DNA of 43,789 nucleotides, from the NCBI GenBank assembly GCA_002412935.1, contig DHWA01000036.1, positions 1 through 43,789 on the forward strand, written 5' to 3'. How positions within the stretch are numbered: the stretch's first letter is position 1; every line of letters begins with the position of its first letter. Source of the DNA: Patescibacteria group bacterium UBA5194 (GTDB lineage Bacteria; Patescibacteriota; Gracilibacteria; BD1-5; UBA6164). The notes beneath the pieces are model-generated. The model worked only from the letters and a program-made list of their open reading frames with translations. It did not search any database and was not told the DNA's origin. Below are positions 17,552-30,800 of the stretch, piece after piece. A program made the position numbers and the translations under genes.

Positions 17552-18136
17552 TTAATTATACCTTATATTATAAAGCATATAATAAACATTATAATCATTT
17601 TCTCATTCAACCTCATTATCATCGTTTTCATCCATTCATCTTTCTGAACTAAATATCTCTAATAATTTATCTATTATAGTAATATCTATATTTTTTAATA
17701 TCTTCAATAATTCACTATATACCTCTCTATTTTCTCTTATATCAACAATTATCGATACAATTAAAGAATGTCTATTTGATTCTTGTTTCAATATATTTTC
17801 AAGTTCTTTTTTTAAATTATCTTTTAAATTAGATACATTTATAAAATCTCTTAATTGTTGAAAACTTTCTTTTTTTAATTGTTCATCATTTAATACTTTT
17901 TCTGGTTCTTTATTTAAACCAACATTTCAATTAGAAGTATTAAAAAAAGCCGCTAATTCTTCGCTAAGAAGTAATGATCTTGATGATACATCCACTATTT
18001 CAGGAACTTTTTTTGTCATTGATAACAAATAATTAATCCTTTTTATATTTTCTTCCAAAAAATTATAAACTTTTCTACTTATTCAAGACAAAGTTTTTGT
18101 AACACTAGAACTTTTTAAATGTTCATGTTGCTTCAT
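17552..18136 (-). CDS. Hypothetical protein (194 aa)
   Basis: Not recognised. Starts MKQHEHLKSSSVTKTLSGISR; almost all helix, rich in E, K, N, L and I, with a short acidic C-terminal tail (MDENDDNEVEGENDY) and tyrosines at the end. No signal peptide or membrane helix. Only a few TGA (Gly). The ATG at 18136 was chosen because the alternative ATG ten bases further in leads immediately to a stop. Monocistronic, closed by a strong terminator. Confidence 0.7.
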
Positions 18137-18212
18137 ATTAATATAATAATAAAATACTAGCATCGATGAATTATACTAAATATTTTTTATTGTCAATAAA
18201 TTCTACTAGATT

Positions 18213-19679
18213 TTATTTTACATTATCTAAATCAAGATAATCATCAATTCTAATTTGCCGAACAAACTCATCAACATGGGAAACTAATATCATACCTCAT
18301 TTGAATTCATCAAGAGCTTTAGCAATAACTGGTATATGTCTAAAATTGATATGATTTGTTGGTTCATCAAGTATTAAAATACCTGGTTGTAAAAAAACTA
18401 ATCTACAAAAAGCAACAAGTCATTTTTGTCATTCTGATAAATCTCATATACAAGTTTTCATTATTTCTCAAGTTATCAAGAATCCAGCTGCTTTTGATCT
18501 AAGATCTTGTTCTGGTAGACCTTCTCATGCCGCTTCTCTAAAACAATCATAAACAGTCTGAGAAAAATCTAGATTTGAAAAATCTTGTCTATAATAACCT
18601 ATTTTTACTCATGGAGTTAATTTACATCAATCTTCTTTTCATGACACAATTTTTTCAAGTAGTGTAGATTTACCTATTCAATTTGGTCCAGATAAAAGTA
18701 GATGATTATCTTTTCTAAGTTCTACTTCTATATCTTTTACTGTAACTTCATCATTTTGGATAACATGAACTGAATGAATTGATAAAAGTACACCTCCTAC
18801 ATCCTCTTGAAGTGGAATTGTAAATTCTCTTATAGTTCTATCTTCTTTTCTTGTATCTACCATATCATCTTCTAGTTCTTCTGCGGCTTCTCTCATCTTT
18901 TTTGCAACAAGTCTAAGTTTACCTCACTTATGAGCAAATACATTTGCTTGTTCTTTCTTAGCCTGTGCTTCTTTCGCAAGTCTAGCATTTGCCATATTTT
19001 CTTTTTCCATATTTTTCTTAATTTGTTCAACTACATCATTGTAATCTCATACAAATTGTTCTACCCTTTTAGTATGTACATCTAAATACAAAACTCAATC
19101 AGTAAAACTATTTAAAAATTCACTATCATGAGAAATAACCAAAACTGTTTTTTTATAATTTTGTAAAAATGTAGTTAAATGCCAAATTCAATCTCTATCT
19201 AAATTATTTGTAGGTTCATCTAATAATAATATATCAGGATTTTGAATTAATGCAGCAGCTAGTAATAATCTAGCTTGTTGTCATCCTGAAAATGCTTTTA
19301 TAGTCTTATCAAGTGGAGCTTTTAAATTAACTACATCAAGAATCTCCCCTATTTGTTTATCTATATTAAAAACTGTTTTATCAGGAAAATACTTTCTAAA
19401 AAATGCCTGAACAGTTAATTCTTTATCTTCTGGCATTACAACTTGGTATCAAGTTGCTATTGTAAGTTTTTGACCTACATTAACTATTCATGATTTTTTT
19501 TCTAAAGTTCAATTTATCAACTTGAAAATAGTTGATTTTCAAGCTCAATTTTGCCCCATTATTGTTATTTTAGATCATTTTCTTACATTGAAAGTTACAT
19601 TTTCTAAAATAGGTTTTCTAAAATCATAGAAAAATTCTACATCTTTAAAACTTATTACAGTCTCAGTTGTTACAGCCAT
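18213..19679 (-). CDS. ABC-F family ATPase
   Basis: 488 aa soluble protein with two ABC domains and no membrane segments, the ABC-F plan. Domain 1: Walker A MGQNGAGKST (about 41-50), signature FSGGQQARLLLAAALIQNPD, Walker B ILLLDEPTNNLD. A charged linker (about 245-300, KENMANARLAKEAQ and so on) follows, then domain 2: LSGPNGIGKSTL, GDLSEGQKGLVAFCRLV, ILILDEPTNHINF. ABC-F proteins act on the ribosome as translation factors or antibiotic-protection proteins (EttA, Uup, Vga types). The linker is short, which favours a housekeeping translational factor. Monocistronic. Confidence 0.94.
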
Positions 19680-19744
19680 TATTTTCTTAAATTAATTTTT
19701 AAAATCCCCAGTATTATATGAAAATGCTAAAAAATGCAAGTTTA

Positions 19745-20083
19745 TTAAATCTCTACATTTTCATAATGACTTAATTTGTCTCACAAAATAGCAATTACAT
19801 CAAACCTAGCTATTTCTAAATCTATTTTATTTTTTAAACAATAGTAATTTATTGTTTTTTTGATTTTTAATTTTTTATAATAATTTATACTTTCCTCTCA
19901 AATACCGTATTTATCATTATATCTATATTTTACCTCAAAAAATACATATAAACCTTGAAATTTAGTTATAATATCTACCTCTCAAATTGTACTAAACTTA
20001 AAATTTGTATCTAAAATTATATATCACTTCTCCTTTAGATATTTTATAGCCATAATCTCTCAAATATCTCAAGTTTTTTTCAT
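19745..20083 (-). CDS. YraN/UPF0102 endonuclease-like protein
   Basis: 112 aa, the usual size for the family. GDIGEIMAIKYLKEKGYIILD at the N-terminus (G-x-x-GE-x-A-x-x-YL-x-x-x-G), then GEVDIITKFQGLYVFFEVKYR, the restriction-endonuclease-like E-(I/V)D...(F)EVK(Y/R) catalytic core. UPF0102 proteins are predicted Holliday-junction-resolvase-fold nucleases of unknown role. Part of a compact minus-strand operon hisS-lepB-yraN: only 9 nt separate it from the lepB stop. Confidence 0.9.
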
Positions 20084-20092
20084 ATAAAAAAT

Positions 20093-20770
20093 CTATAAAT
20101 CGTAATTATGTGTTGATGAAGTTGAGAACCATTTTGGTTTTGTATTTATTCATAAATTAGGATGAACAAAGTCAAATTTAGATATACGGAAATATCCTAA
20201 ATCAATATATATTTTTCAAATTATATCATCTTCTTTTGCGAAATTTGTAGCTCAAGGCATATAACAACTAGAAAAACAAGTTCTACTATCTGTTGAATGA
20301 TTTCTATTATCTCACATAACAAAATAACTATTAGCTGGCACCTCATAAATATGACTTCATTTATCTCCAGAAACAAAAGTTGCATTTATATTTGAATCAG
20401 ATAAATAAGGCTCTTTAACTTCTATAAAAGTATTTTTAGATAATGAAAATAAATACACTTTTCAATCTTCTATTTTGATTTTATCTCAAGGTAATCATAT
20501 AATTCTCTTCAGATAATACTCTTTATCTTCACTTACATGAGGTCTAAAAACAACAACATCTCATCTATTTGGTGTATGTAAAAAAGTATATGAAAATCTA
20601 TCAACAATTATAAATTCTCAATCATAATAGCTTTGATACATTGACTGTCCATTTATTTGAAATGGTAAAACAAAGAAAGTTCTTATAACAAAAACTATAA
20701 CTCAAATAATCAATAAATCTTTCAAAAAACTTATTATCTCCTTAACTGTAACATTTGATTTTAAATCCAT
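20093..20770 (-). CDS. lepB: Signal peptidase I
   Basis: 225 aa. One N-terminal membrane segment (about 18-37), then box B NGQSMYQS with catalytic Ser43, box D YYLKRIIGLPGD with catalytic Lys88, and box E FVMGDNRNHSTDSR. It cleaves signal peptides from exported proteins on the outer face of the cytoplasmic membrane. The length and Ser-Lys spacing are of the Gram-positive (SipS) type. TGA supplies the glycines in GLPGD and MGDN. Located between hisS (18 nt upstream) and yraN. Confidence 0.96.
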
Positions 20771-20788
20771 AATTATGCTCTTTTACAA

Positions 20789-22132
20789 TTATAAAATACT
20801 GATTTTTTTTAGAACATCTTCTAAACTTAACTCTATTTGTTCTTTTTTTTCTAAATCCTTCAAAGCGATAAATCACTTATTAATTTCATCTTCTCACATT
20901 ATCAAAATATACTTAATTCATTTATTTTCAGCATACTTGATTTGTTTTGCTATTTTTGCAGTTTCTAAATAAAATTCTGTATTAATTCAATTATTTCTAA
21001 GATAATTTAAAACAGTTAAATAATTATTTAAATATTTTTCATCTAAATTAAGCACTAAAACATTTGTTAAAGTTTTTTTAGTAATAATTAATTTATTTAT
21101 TTCTTGAATTATAGACAAAAGTCTTGAAAGTCATATACTTCAACCTGCTCAAGGATATTTATTTTTTATAAAATTTCAAGTTAAATTTTCATATCTTCAT
21201 CCAGAAGCTATACTTCCCATATTTTCATATCCAGAAATAAAAGTTTCAAATACAAATCAAGTATAATAATTTAATCCCCTTGAAATACTTGGATTTATTT
21301 TTAAAGACTCAGGCGACACTCATAAAGAAAGTAGAGAATTATATATTATTTTTAACTCTTCTAATCATTTTTTTACAAGGTATCCTACATCTTTTCATAA
21401 AAAATCTTCAATTTCATTTAAATTTCAATTATTTCATAGTTTTATAAAATCTATTATTTTTGAAACTATTTTTTCATCATTTAACTCTACTAGCATAGAA
21501 TTTCTTGTTTTTGGAAAGTTATCTTTATCAGTATCAACCTTATCTTTTTTATCAATCATTGCTATTATTATCAAAAGTCTTTGTTCTGAAATTCACAAAT
21601 CAGATAAAAATCATACAAGTAATTCTTTATGATTTAAATTAATAACAAATTTTCAGATTTCTAATTCTTTTAAAGCATAATAAATAGTCGAAATAATTTC
21701 TACATCTGCCAATAATGGTAAATTCCCATTTCAAATTATATCTATATCAGCCTGATAAAATTCTCTAAATCTTCATCTTTGAGCTCTTTCTCATCTATAT
21801 ACTTTTTGTATCTGAAATCTCTTAAATGGAAAAACCAATTTATCATTATTGAGTGCTACATAACGAGCAAGTGGAACCGTAAGATCATATCTAAGTCCTA
21901 GTTTTGAATCATCACTTATTTCTCAATTCAATCTATGCAAACCATAAATCTCATTATCATTAGCTCATTTTGAACAAAGAACATCTTCTCTCTCAACCAA
22001 AGAAGTCTCTAAAGAGTTAAATCAAGCTCTCAAATAATTTTTCTTAATTATTTCTTTAAAATTATCTTCAACTATTTGCATCTCAGGCAAATTCTCAGGA
22101 AATCCAGAGATTTGGTCTATTTTTATTGTCAT
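20789..22132 (-). CDS. hisS: Histidyl-tRNA synthetase
   Basis: 447 aa class II synthetase. LRYDLTVPLARYVA (motif-1/2 region, near residue 80), the motif 2 stretch RFREFYQADIDIIG, the HisA element SRGLNYYTGFVFE, motif 3 GGSIGLSRLLSII, and a C-terminal anticodon-binding alpha/beta domain (NVLVLNLDEKYLNNYL...ILIMGEDEINKG). The start MTIKIDQISGFPENLPE matches the short N-terminal form. TGA is used for several motif glycines. It charges tRNA-His in the cytosol. First gene of the hisS-lepB-yraN operon. Confidence 0.97.
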
Positions 22133-22317
22133 AAAATTAATGGTTAACTTATATTTATTATATTATATGCAAACTATTTATTCTAGAAAATTAATTTATA
22201 ATTTAGTTAGTTCCTTCTTTGCTAAATTTCATTGAAAATAGTTTTTAAGACAAGATTTTAATAAATTCAGGATTAAAATAAAGTTTTGTTTTACTATAAT
22301 CAATAGAATAAATTTGA

Positions 22318-22385
22318 TGTTAAATTTTTAGGAATATTTTAACATATAAAATTTTTGATGTTAAATTTTAAAATAATTTTTAACA
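22318..22385 (+). repeat. Two tandem TGTTAAA...TTTAACA hairpins
   Basis: Two 27-nt imperfect palindromes, TGTTAAATTT...TTTAACA, at 22318-22344 and 22359-22385, in the 259-nt spacer between hisS and the toxin-like gene. A related one lies at 5253-5303. They may serve as terminators for the TA transcript. Confidence 0.55.
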
Positions 22386-22391
22386 TTTAGA

Positions 22392-22832
22392 TTATACTAA
22401 ATCTTTTATCCAATTATCAATTTCTTTTGCAAGTTTTACTCACTCTCTGAGTTTTAGAACTAAATTTTCTGGCAATACTCAAACATAATCTAGTTCTTTA
22501 TCAATATATTTTTCATATAATTCTTGAATTGTTTTTATCATTATTTGATTACAATCAAAAACAGATTCCTTTTCTAGTATCTGATTAGTTTCTTCTGGCT
22601 TTACAAATATTAAAGATCATTTATCTAAAAAATTACTTTGTAATTCATAATATTTTTTTCTTTTTTCTATTTTACTTGTAGCAACTGGTAAAACTAAAAC
22701 AGGAGATGTTAAAATATCTTTATTGATTACAACAAAATAATGAGGTATTTTTATACTTACTTCTAGTACTTTAAAATAAAAGACACTTCAAACTTCTATA
22801 TTATTTAAAAAATCTTTTTCTGATAAAATCAT
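22392..22832 (-). CDS. Putative toxin, PemK/MazF-like, of a Panacea TA pair
   Basis: 146 aa. The segment VGSVFYFKVLEVSIKIP then HYFVVINKDILTSPVLVLPV and ATSKIEKRKKYY has the SH3-like barrel pattern of PemK/MazF-related proteins (GDI..V.....P.HFVVI......LVV.VTS), and SVFDCNQIMI resembles the fifth strand of that fold. MazF-type toxins are mRNA endoribonucleases. Identification is moderate: similarity is by pattern and, more strongly, by position 10 nt after a Panacea-domain gene, which is the usual antitoxin partner arrangement. No membrane segment. Confidence 0.6.
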
Positions 22833-22842
22833 ATTTTCTACA

Positions 22843-23445
22843 TTAAGAAAATAATCTATCAAACTCAAGATTTTCTTGAAAAATATCTTTTGTTAATTCT
22901 AAATGTTCCTCTGATATATCAAAAATACTATCTTGTTCTGGTGTGTTTTCAAAAAAATCAAAATAACTCATCTGAGCTTGCGATATAGTTCAAGTTTTTA
23001 ATTTAGTTTCAAATTTTTTCCATTCAGGATATTTATGAGTAATATCAACTAATTTATATCATTTATTATTTCAAAATTTTTCATATACTTGAGTCAACAC
23101 TTCTATATTTGAATCAGAAAATTGAAGTAAATCTATTTCCTTTCTTGATTTAATACTATTCTCAAATTTTTGAAGATAAGTATTTATATAAATATTTGCA
23201 TTTTTAGGTAAAAAGGTTTCATTTTTATCACAAATATTCTTAATTCAACTTGCTACTGGTCAAAACTTCATAGCAAAATAAGTATCTCAAACTATAAGTT
23301 TTCAATACTTTCTAAGATGTAATCTATCTGCTATCCAAACAAGTTTAAGGATTTTTAGTTTATCAATTGCAGTTCATATTTTTTCTTGTTCTTTTTTAGC
23401 AAAAAAATTGACAACTTGAACTCATTTTTTTAGATTAAATTCCAT
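22843..23445 (-). CDS. Panacea-domain (DUF4065/SocA-like) antitoxin
   Basis: 200 aa. KLVWIADRLHLRKYGKLIVG and DTYFAMKFGPVASGIKNI (residues about 34-72) are the Panacea core motif (K-L-x-Y-x-A-x-x-x-x-L-x-x-Y-G-R-P-I-x-x-D-x-Y-x-A-x-x-x-G-P-V). Panacea-domain proteins act as chaperone-like antitoxins that neutralise many unrelated toxins, and they form two-gene operons with them. The following gene is a small PemK-like protein, which fits. TGA encodes the conserved glycines in YGK, VGD and FGPV. Divergent from the small ORF and caspase gene at 23601. Confidence 0.85.
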
Positions 23446-23600
23446 AAGTTTGTAATTTAATTATTATTTATAATCTAATTATATACATTTATTTATTTTA
23501 TGCAAAATATTAATATAACATTAAATCATTAAAAAAATTTTTGATATATATATAAATTTATGTTAAAATAATAATATAATTATTACTAATATTATTTACT

Positions 23601-23759
23601 ATGATTAAAGATAAGGAAATATTAATTAATAGATTAAAAAATGAAGTTGAAATATCAGAATCATTAGGAAAAATAAAGAAAAAATGCCTAAGATTAGAAG
23701 AATCATTAATAAATGATGAAGAAATTTTTTCATATGAAGCTTTAATTAATAATTTGTAA
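23601..23759 (+). CDS. Small charged protein upstream of the caspase gene (52 aa)
   Basis: Not recognised. MIKDKEILINRLKNEVEISE then a lysine/glutamate-rich helix ending EALINNL. No TGA in frame. The stop is 6 nt before the caspase ATG, so they are an operon. It could be a regulator or partner of the protease. A fit to TA-type antitoxins is not visible. Confidence 0.6.
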   Translation: MIKDKEILINRLKNEVEISESLGKIKKKCLRLEESLINDEEIFSYEALINNL

Positions 23760-23765
23760 TTTGGT

Positions 23766-24836
23766 ATGACAAATAATTTTGAATCTAGAGATTTTGAACC
23801 ACAAAAAATAACAAATACAACTGATGTGGATAATACAAATAATATAGATACAGAAACAAAGTATCTAGATATAAAAGAAAATATAGATGAATTATGATTA
23901 CAATTAAGTAACCTTGATGATAAAAATAAATTAGCACTAGTAGAAATTGAACAAAAATTTGCTAATATAAGTATATGAATTCAAAAATTATTAAGAGAAT
24001 GAAAATTAAGTGATAAATCTAAATCTTTATTCATATCCTTATTTGATGATATTATAGAGCTTAAGAGATTTTTTAATTTATCAATGAAATTAGAAGAAAA
24101 TTTTAAGTATGAAATTTTAGAATCCCAGTTAAATCAAGCAACAGAAAACCTTGAAAAAGTACTTTGAGGAAATGCAACTTGTATTTCTATATGAATAAAT
24201 AAATACGATAATCAATCTATTACTGATTTAAAATGATCAGTAAATGATTCTATATCAGTAAAAAATAAACTTATAGAAGATTATGATTATAAAGAAGTTA
24301 CTCTTTTAAATAATGAAAAAGCAACCAAAGAAGCAATTTTAAGTGCTATAAGTAAATCCCCTAAAGACAAGCCTCTATTTATATATTTTGCTTGACATTG
24401 AAGTGAATGACATATTGTTCCTTTTATAAATAAAAAAGAAGAATTATCTGATGAAGAAATATTAAAACTATCTATTTCTCCTAAAGAAATCTATGATGCT
24501 ATATGAGATCGTAAAGCTATCTTAATAGTTGATAAATGTGATTGATGAGAATTAGTTTTTAATGCTCCATCTAATGTTCAAACAATAAGTTCATCTTGAA
24601 GTAATTTTTCAGCAATAGAAGGAGGGCCTTCAAAACTTGCTAATGAAAGTACTAGAATTAACAATCGTAGTATTAGTGTAGTTAAAAAAACTCCTATTCC
24701 ATATACTCATGATGAAGATTATAGATGAATATTCACTCAAGGCTTAACTAGTATTGATACAGCATGACTTGATTTATATAATGCAATAACTCATGTTTCA
24801 TGACAAAAACCTCAAATTTCTACCACAAAGTTATAG
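23766..24836 (+). CDS. Caspase-like cysteine protease (peptidase C14, orthocaspase)
   Basis: 356 aa. N-terminal helical, acidic region (1-133), then the caspase p20-like domain: ATCISIGINKYDNQSITDLKG (about 137-156) and SVNDSISVKNKL, the His motif IYFAGHGSEG (His211) and the Cys motif AILIVDKCDGGE (Cys258; normal D-x-C-[H]-S-G is here D-K-C-D-G-G). Near the C-terminus AITHVSGQKPQIS matches the caspase-fold tail. These proteases cut after Arg/Lys in bacteria and take part in regulated death or defence. Not secreted. It sits with a 52-aa gene, divergent from a toxin-antitoxin pair. Confidence 0.88.
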
Positions 24837-24841
24837 TAATT

Positions 24842-27800
24842 CTACCTCACCACTATAACTTCCCCACTACTTCTACCAAATACTTCGGCATTATAAAATT
24901 CACTTATATAACTAGGTTTTACATAATATGTTCAAGCATGTGTAAATCTAACTAGATAAGCAAAATCATAAATTCAAGAATTTAGAGTAGTAATATATCC
25001 AAATAATCTATCTAGTCTGTATTCTGTTTTTTCAAAAATATTATCTCATAGGTTAAATACAGCTTTTGATGATGTTGCTAGATTTGGATTTATAAGTTCT
25101 GATCAAGCTGGGATAAATCATTCAAAAGCAACTTTATCTCTTGTTTCTGGAGTGATTAGTCTATTTCTTACTACAACTAACTGTCCTACTTTGAAAATAG
25201 ATACTTTTGTTAGATATTCATATACAGACTTTTTATATTTTAACTGATCATAAGATATTTTTAAAGCCTGGTATTGTTTCCATTCTTCTTTTTTTAGAGA
25301 ATCTATTTTTTTAAACTGATTATAGTCATAATATTCTTTTATTACAGCAAATCATTCATCTCTTGTTTCTACATCTTTTCCAGTCAAGAAATAATCCATA
25401 CTCAAATCATAATAAACAGTTCCAACTCATGTTTTTTCAAAATTTAATATATTGTTATCTTTTAGATATTTCAAATCTATAAATTTCTTGTTTACATCTA
25501 GTTTATTGCTATCATTAAATGTAGATTCTTCAACAATGTCAGAATTTAATTTTATCTTCAAATTGAAATTAATATTTTTCAGTTCTCCACTTGAAATCAT
25601 ATAATTATAAACAGCATCAATAACAGATATATTATCTTGAGTTGAACCAAAACTTCAATCTTTCTTTTGACTAATAATCCATCTATTTAAATTATCTACT
25701 ATATATTCAGTATTTTGTATATCTTTACTTCATAAAACAGATATTACTTTTAATAACAGTGAAGTATTTTCTATTCTTGAATACTCATCTGTTCTTCAAA
25801 TATAAGCTCATCTAGGATTATAAATGAGTTCATTATTTATTATATTGTTTATATCTTTTAAAACTTCTTGTTTAAGTATATTTTTTTCTTCTTCGCTTAT
25901 ATTTTTTATTTTTAATAAATTAGCTACAACAAATGCTTTTTTCAAAATAGTAGAATTATCTACATTTTTCAAAGTAAGTAATTTGTACATCTTGTAGGCT
26001 TCATAATCAGAAGAATCATAATTCTGAATAGCTTCAATTGCATTAAGTCTATCAAGATCACTATATTTACAATCATTGTATTTAGTTTTTATACATCATT
26101 CTATTTGATTTTTATAAAATCTGTCTTTTAAGTAAGCAACTGTATCAAGCATAACTTTTTGTTCTTGATTATATCACATTTTCTCTACTTCAGATAATGA
26201 ACTTAATATATAAGAAGTTAGATGAAAATTTGAATAATTTGGATAATTATTATTTACATCATACCAATAAACAAATCAACCATCTGCTTTTTGATATTTT
26301 CTTATATCAACCATATATTCTTTTGTAACTTGGTCTAAACTTTTTTTCTTGTAAATTTTATCTTCTTCATCGAAATAATCTATCGTTTTAGATTTGAAAT
26401 CAAAATCTTTTCACACTGAAGTATAAAGTTTTTTAACATATATATTTGGCATTATAGCAGATGTTTTTTGCTCAGAACAACCATAAGGATATTGATTTAG
26501 ATAATCAACTGAATCAATTATATTGTTAAATAATGTTGCACTATAATTTATACGAATTTGTCAAATACGATCCTTTAAATTAGACAAATCTATATGTTCA
26601 TCAAAAGAATTATCTTTTGTTTTTCAAGTTTTAGCAACACTTTCTTTAGTAGCAGAATCTTTTATTTGTACTACTTTTTCTATCTCATCAACTTTAACAT
26701 TTGTACAGTTTTTTTCACAAATCTCACTTGCTTTAAAATCAATTATTGATGAAGCTACATTCATATATCTAAAGAAACTTCTTTCATTTACTTTTATTAA
26801 AAAATTTACAGTTTTAGATTCTCAGTTTTTTATAAATAATTTTCTCTGATTTCATCATTTTATTTCAATGTTTGTTCATTCCATAGCAATTTCAAAATCA
26901 CCATCTTTTCAAGTTTTATTAAATACTACAGGCGATAAAGTTATCTCATCTCAAACTCAAAAGAAATTTGGTAAATTATCATTTACTATAAGTTCTTTTG
27001 TCGTTGTTATTGTATCATAAGCTATTCAGATTTTATTATCAAGTGGAGTATTCACAATTACTTCTAAAACCCACGTTGTTAAGTTATCAGGAAGAATTTC
27101 GCTTTGAATAATTGCTTTTCAGTTTTTATCTGTTGTAAAATCTGCTTGCCAAAAAGCAGTATCTTTAAATACTCATCTTTTTTTCTTACTGTCTCATCAT
27201 TTTATTTGTTCTCATGCTCATCATTTTTCACCATTTGATATATCTTTTACTTCAAGTTTTTCTATCAAGTTTATCATAGAAGAATACATCAAAGTTCCTA
27301 AATACCTTTTCATCTCATAGAAAAATGCATAAGGATTTTTCTTTGGGTTTCATACAAGTGCTAATAAACTTTCATCAACTATTGATATAGAACCATTAGC
27401 TCAAACTACAGGATTTCACTTTGCATCAAGAACGGTTATAGTACTTCAAACTTTTTCTCAAGGTTTATAACTTTTTTTATTTGTAGAAATAGTTACATTT
27501 AATCTCTTATATTCAGTAGAAACTTTAGTTGATGCTAAAGCTCTCTTGTAAATTGGTAAAGGATTTCAAGATTCTCTTCATATTAAAAATGCTCTCACAT
27601 AATAATTTGGATAATAACTATTTTTTACATCTATTGTTATTCTATCTCAGTACGATTTTATATCCTGTACAAAATAATCCAAAATCCCATCATCTTTTTC
27701 TATAATTATAAGTGCTTTTCAATTATTTATTGGTGATTTTAAAGTATAATATGCTTTTTCTCAAACTAATACTTGTGTCTTTTCTGGTGTAAGTTCTGTT

Positions 27801-30800
27801 GTGTCATTATTTGGATTATACCAAGAAACATAATCATCCGAAGCTACATAGACACTACTTGTAGAAACAAAGCTTTTTCAATTACTTCAAGTATAAATAG
27901 CTTTTATCTTATACTCTCCTGAATCTTTTGTAATAAAAGTCTTAGAAGCTATTCAATTAATATTTGTTTTTAAATTAAATTCATCTTGTTTTGTTTCTTC
28001 TAAAGTATAATCATTATAGAAAACTCAATCAACTCATTCTTTTTTTACTTGTTTCCATTCTGTTTTTATAAGTTCGATTTTTATATCTTTTGAAGCTAAC
28101 GGTTTTGCATCATAATCCAAAACTACAAATTCTCATTTTATTCACACTTTTTTATCATTCCAATATGGAGCTTCAATTCATACATAAGCATCAGTACTGT
28201 GTAAAATTGTTGAAACTGTTTTATTTACAGTTTTTTTTGTATCTTTATCTTCTACTTCTACATTGAAATTATAAATTTTTTCTGATTCTTCGTATTTTGT
28301 TGGAAAATTATAACTAAATACTCACTTTCAATTTTCATCTACTCTAAATTCTTTTACATCTGATAAATAATCTTCATAACTACAATACCCCCAATAAACA
28401 CAATCAAAGTAAGCATATCATTCTCAAAATTGATAATTACTGTAATCTTTTGCATCAAAGAAATAATTTTGAGTTAAAACTGAATATTGTCATTTTGTAC
28501 TAACTAAATTTCCTCAAAAATAATACTGTGGTAAAACTTGTAGAGAAACCTTATTTCCTAAAGCATAATCTTTATTTAATCAGGTTACATCTATTTTGAA
28601 ATCAGGTTTTTTATATTCTTCTATATTAAAATATGCATCATTTTTATAATATTCTTCTTTTCAATTTCCAAACCTAAAACTAAATTTTCATAAAGGACTT
28701 TCTGCTGGAATTACAAATTTTGTATTAAAATTTGAATTATTATCTAGCTTCACATCCATAGTTGATATAACTTGATAATTAGAATCCAAAACTTCTAGTT
28801 TTCACTCTTTTATTGTAGATTTCTTGTATCAATTATATTCAAATTTTCTAAGTAATCATTTTATATAAACTGTATCTCCTGGTTTATAAATAGGTCTTTC
28901 TGTATAAAGATATAAGTAATTAGTATCACTAGTTGGATTTCAACCTACATATTTAAAATCATAATCAGAGAACATATTATTATTTAAATCAACTATCCCA
29001 AAATACTTATCATTTGTAACAAATACATAATTATAATTTAAATCTCATTCTATCTCATAGACTCCAGTTTCTTTGTTTAAAATATACTTTGGATTAACTT
29101 TTATTGTATTTTTTGATTCATAATCATAACTTAAAAACTCTAAATTTAAGTTTGAAACTTTATTTCAAGCAAAATCTGTTACAAAAAGTAATTTTTTATT
29201 CCCTCCTGACTCAAAAGTCACATTTAAATCAGATCTGATAAATAAATTAGAAAACTGATTTCTTCATCCAGCATCTCAATTAACTAATATAAAATTTGCA
29301 TTTGTTTTAGATCAAATTATATCCTGTTCAATATCAAATTTATTATTTGTAATATTCCAATAATTATTTTTTACTTTTAGATTTTTATAATAATTTTTAG
29401 AACACTTAGGAGAAAATCATTGATTCCACTTATTATTTACATAATCTATGTACCCATTTTTATCCATTTCACAAACTTCCACATCTATATTATCCAAGTT
29501 TATTGTTTGCAAATTAACAACGAGAGGTAAATTTATCGGGATTAAATTTGTTTCTTTAGATAATGAAATATATAAATATTTGTCTTTTTCCTCAATATTT
29601 CCAGTTTTTACATCTGTTTCAAATGGTTTAGAAATAATATTACCATACTCATCTTCTAATGTATTTTTAGTTTGAATCTTATAAGATGCATTTGGATTTA
29701 ATCTAGTGTTTATTATGTACAATTTCTCTCAAGATTTAGCAGGAGGACAATATCATCTTGCTAGATATTGTTCTCTAGTTACTTTTTTAAGATTTTCTTC
29801 AGATTGATCAGTTATTCCCCATGCTACTTGATCTTGATAATCTATATATTGATAATCAGTTACATTATTCACTTTTGAAATTGGCAAAGTTTGTATAAAA
29901 TCTTGTGATTTTTTCCACACATTTATTCATACAGAATTATTTAAATACAAACAAGATTTAGAATATGATATAAATTTATAATCACTAACTATTAAATCAG
30001 ATGCAGTTTTAAATTCTTTTACTATATCATTTTCAAGATTTAGATTTATTTCTTTTTTAATTATAAGTTTATAATTTTCAGATTTTTGTAAGTTCTGTTT
30101 TAAAGTAAATTTCAATAATTTTTTATTATCTATTATTGTTCAAGTTCATACCTGTTCATTAATTACTTCTTTTACATAAGATAAATCAAAGTCTACTTTA
30201 CCTCATTTACTGTCTTCAAAAGAAAACAAGTTTTTATCAAGTAATTTTATTTCTTCTTCAAATGATAATTTTAAAGACACATTTTTTGATGGAATAAACC
30301 CATTATTGGAGAAATCTCTTGTATCTTCCAATTTAGATCAAGAAAATATATTTTGGTAAACTTCTAAATTATTTAAAAATGGAAATGATTGAGTTTGAAT
30401 AGAAGGCTGTGTTTCTGTTGGAATATTACCATATTTTGGCTTAATTCAAGACTTAAAATCTAATCTATAAGATTCATCAAATTTATATTTTCATGATTTT
30501 TTATTTACTATTACAACTGACTCATTTAGAGGTTCATAAGTAAGAGTGAAATCCTGTTTTTTATCTTTTTCAAATAATTCTAATTTATCTTTTAAACTAT
30601 TTAAATCTGGTGCAAAATTGAATCTGATTTTTATATTATCATTTACACTAAATTTCTTATCTACAAGATATTCTAATTTTGGTGTATTTATCTCTACTGA
30701 AGCTCAAGTTCCAAGTTTATATAAAAGTCAATCACTTTTTGAAACTGTAACTTTGTATTTTGTAGCTCCCAAAAATCAATCTTTTGGAATGTATTCTAAA

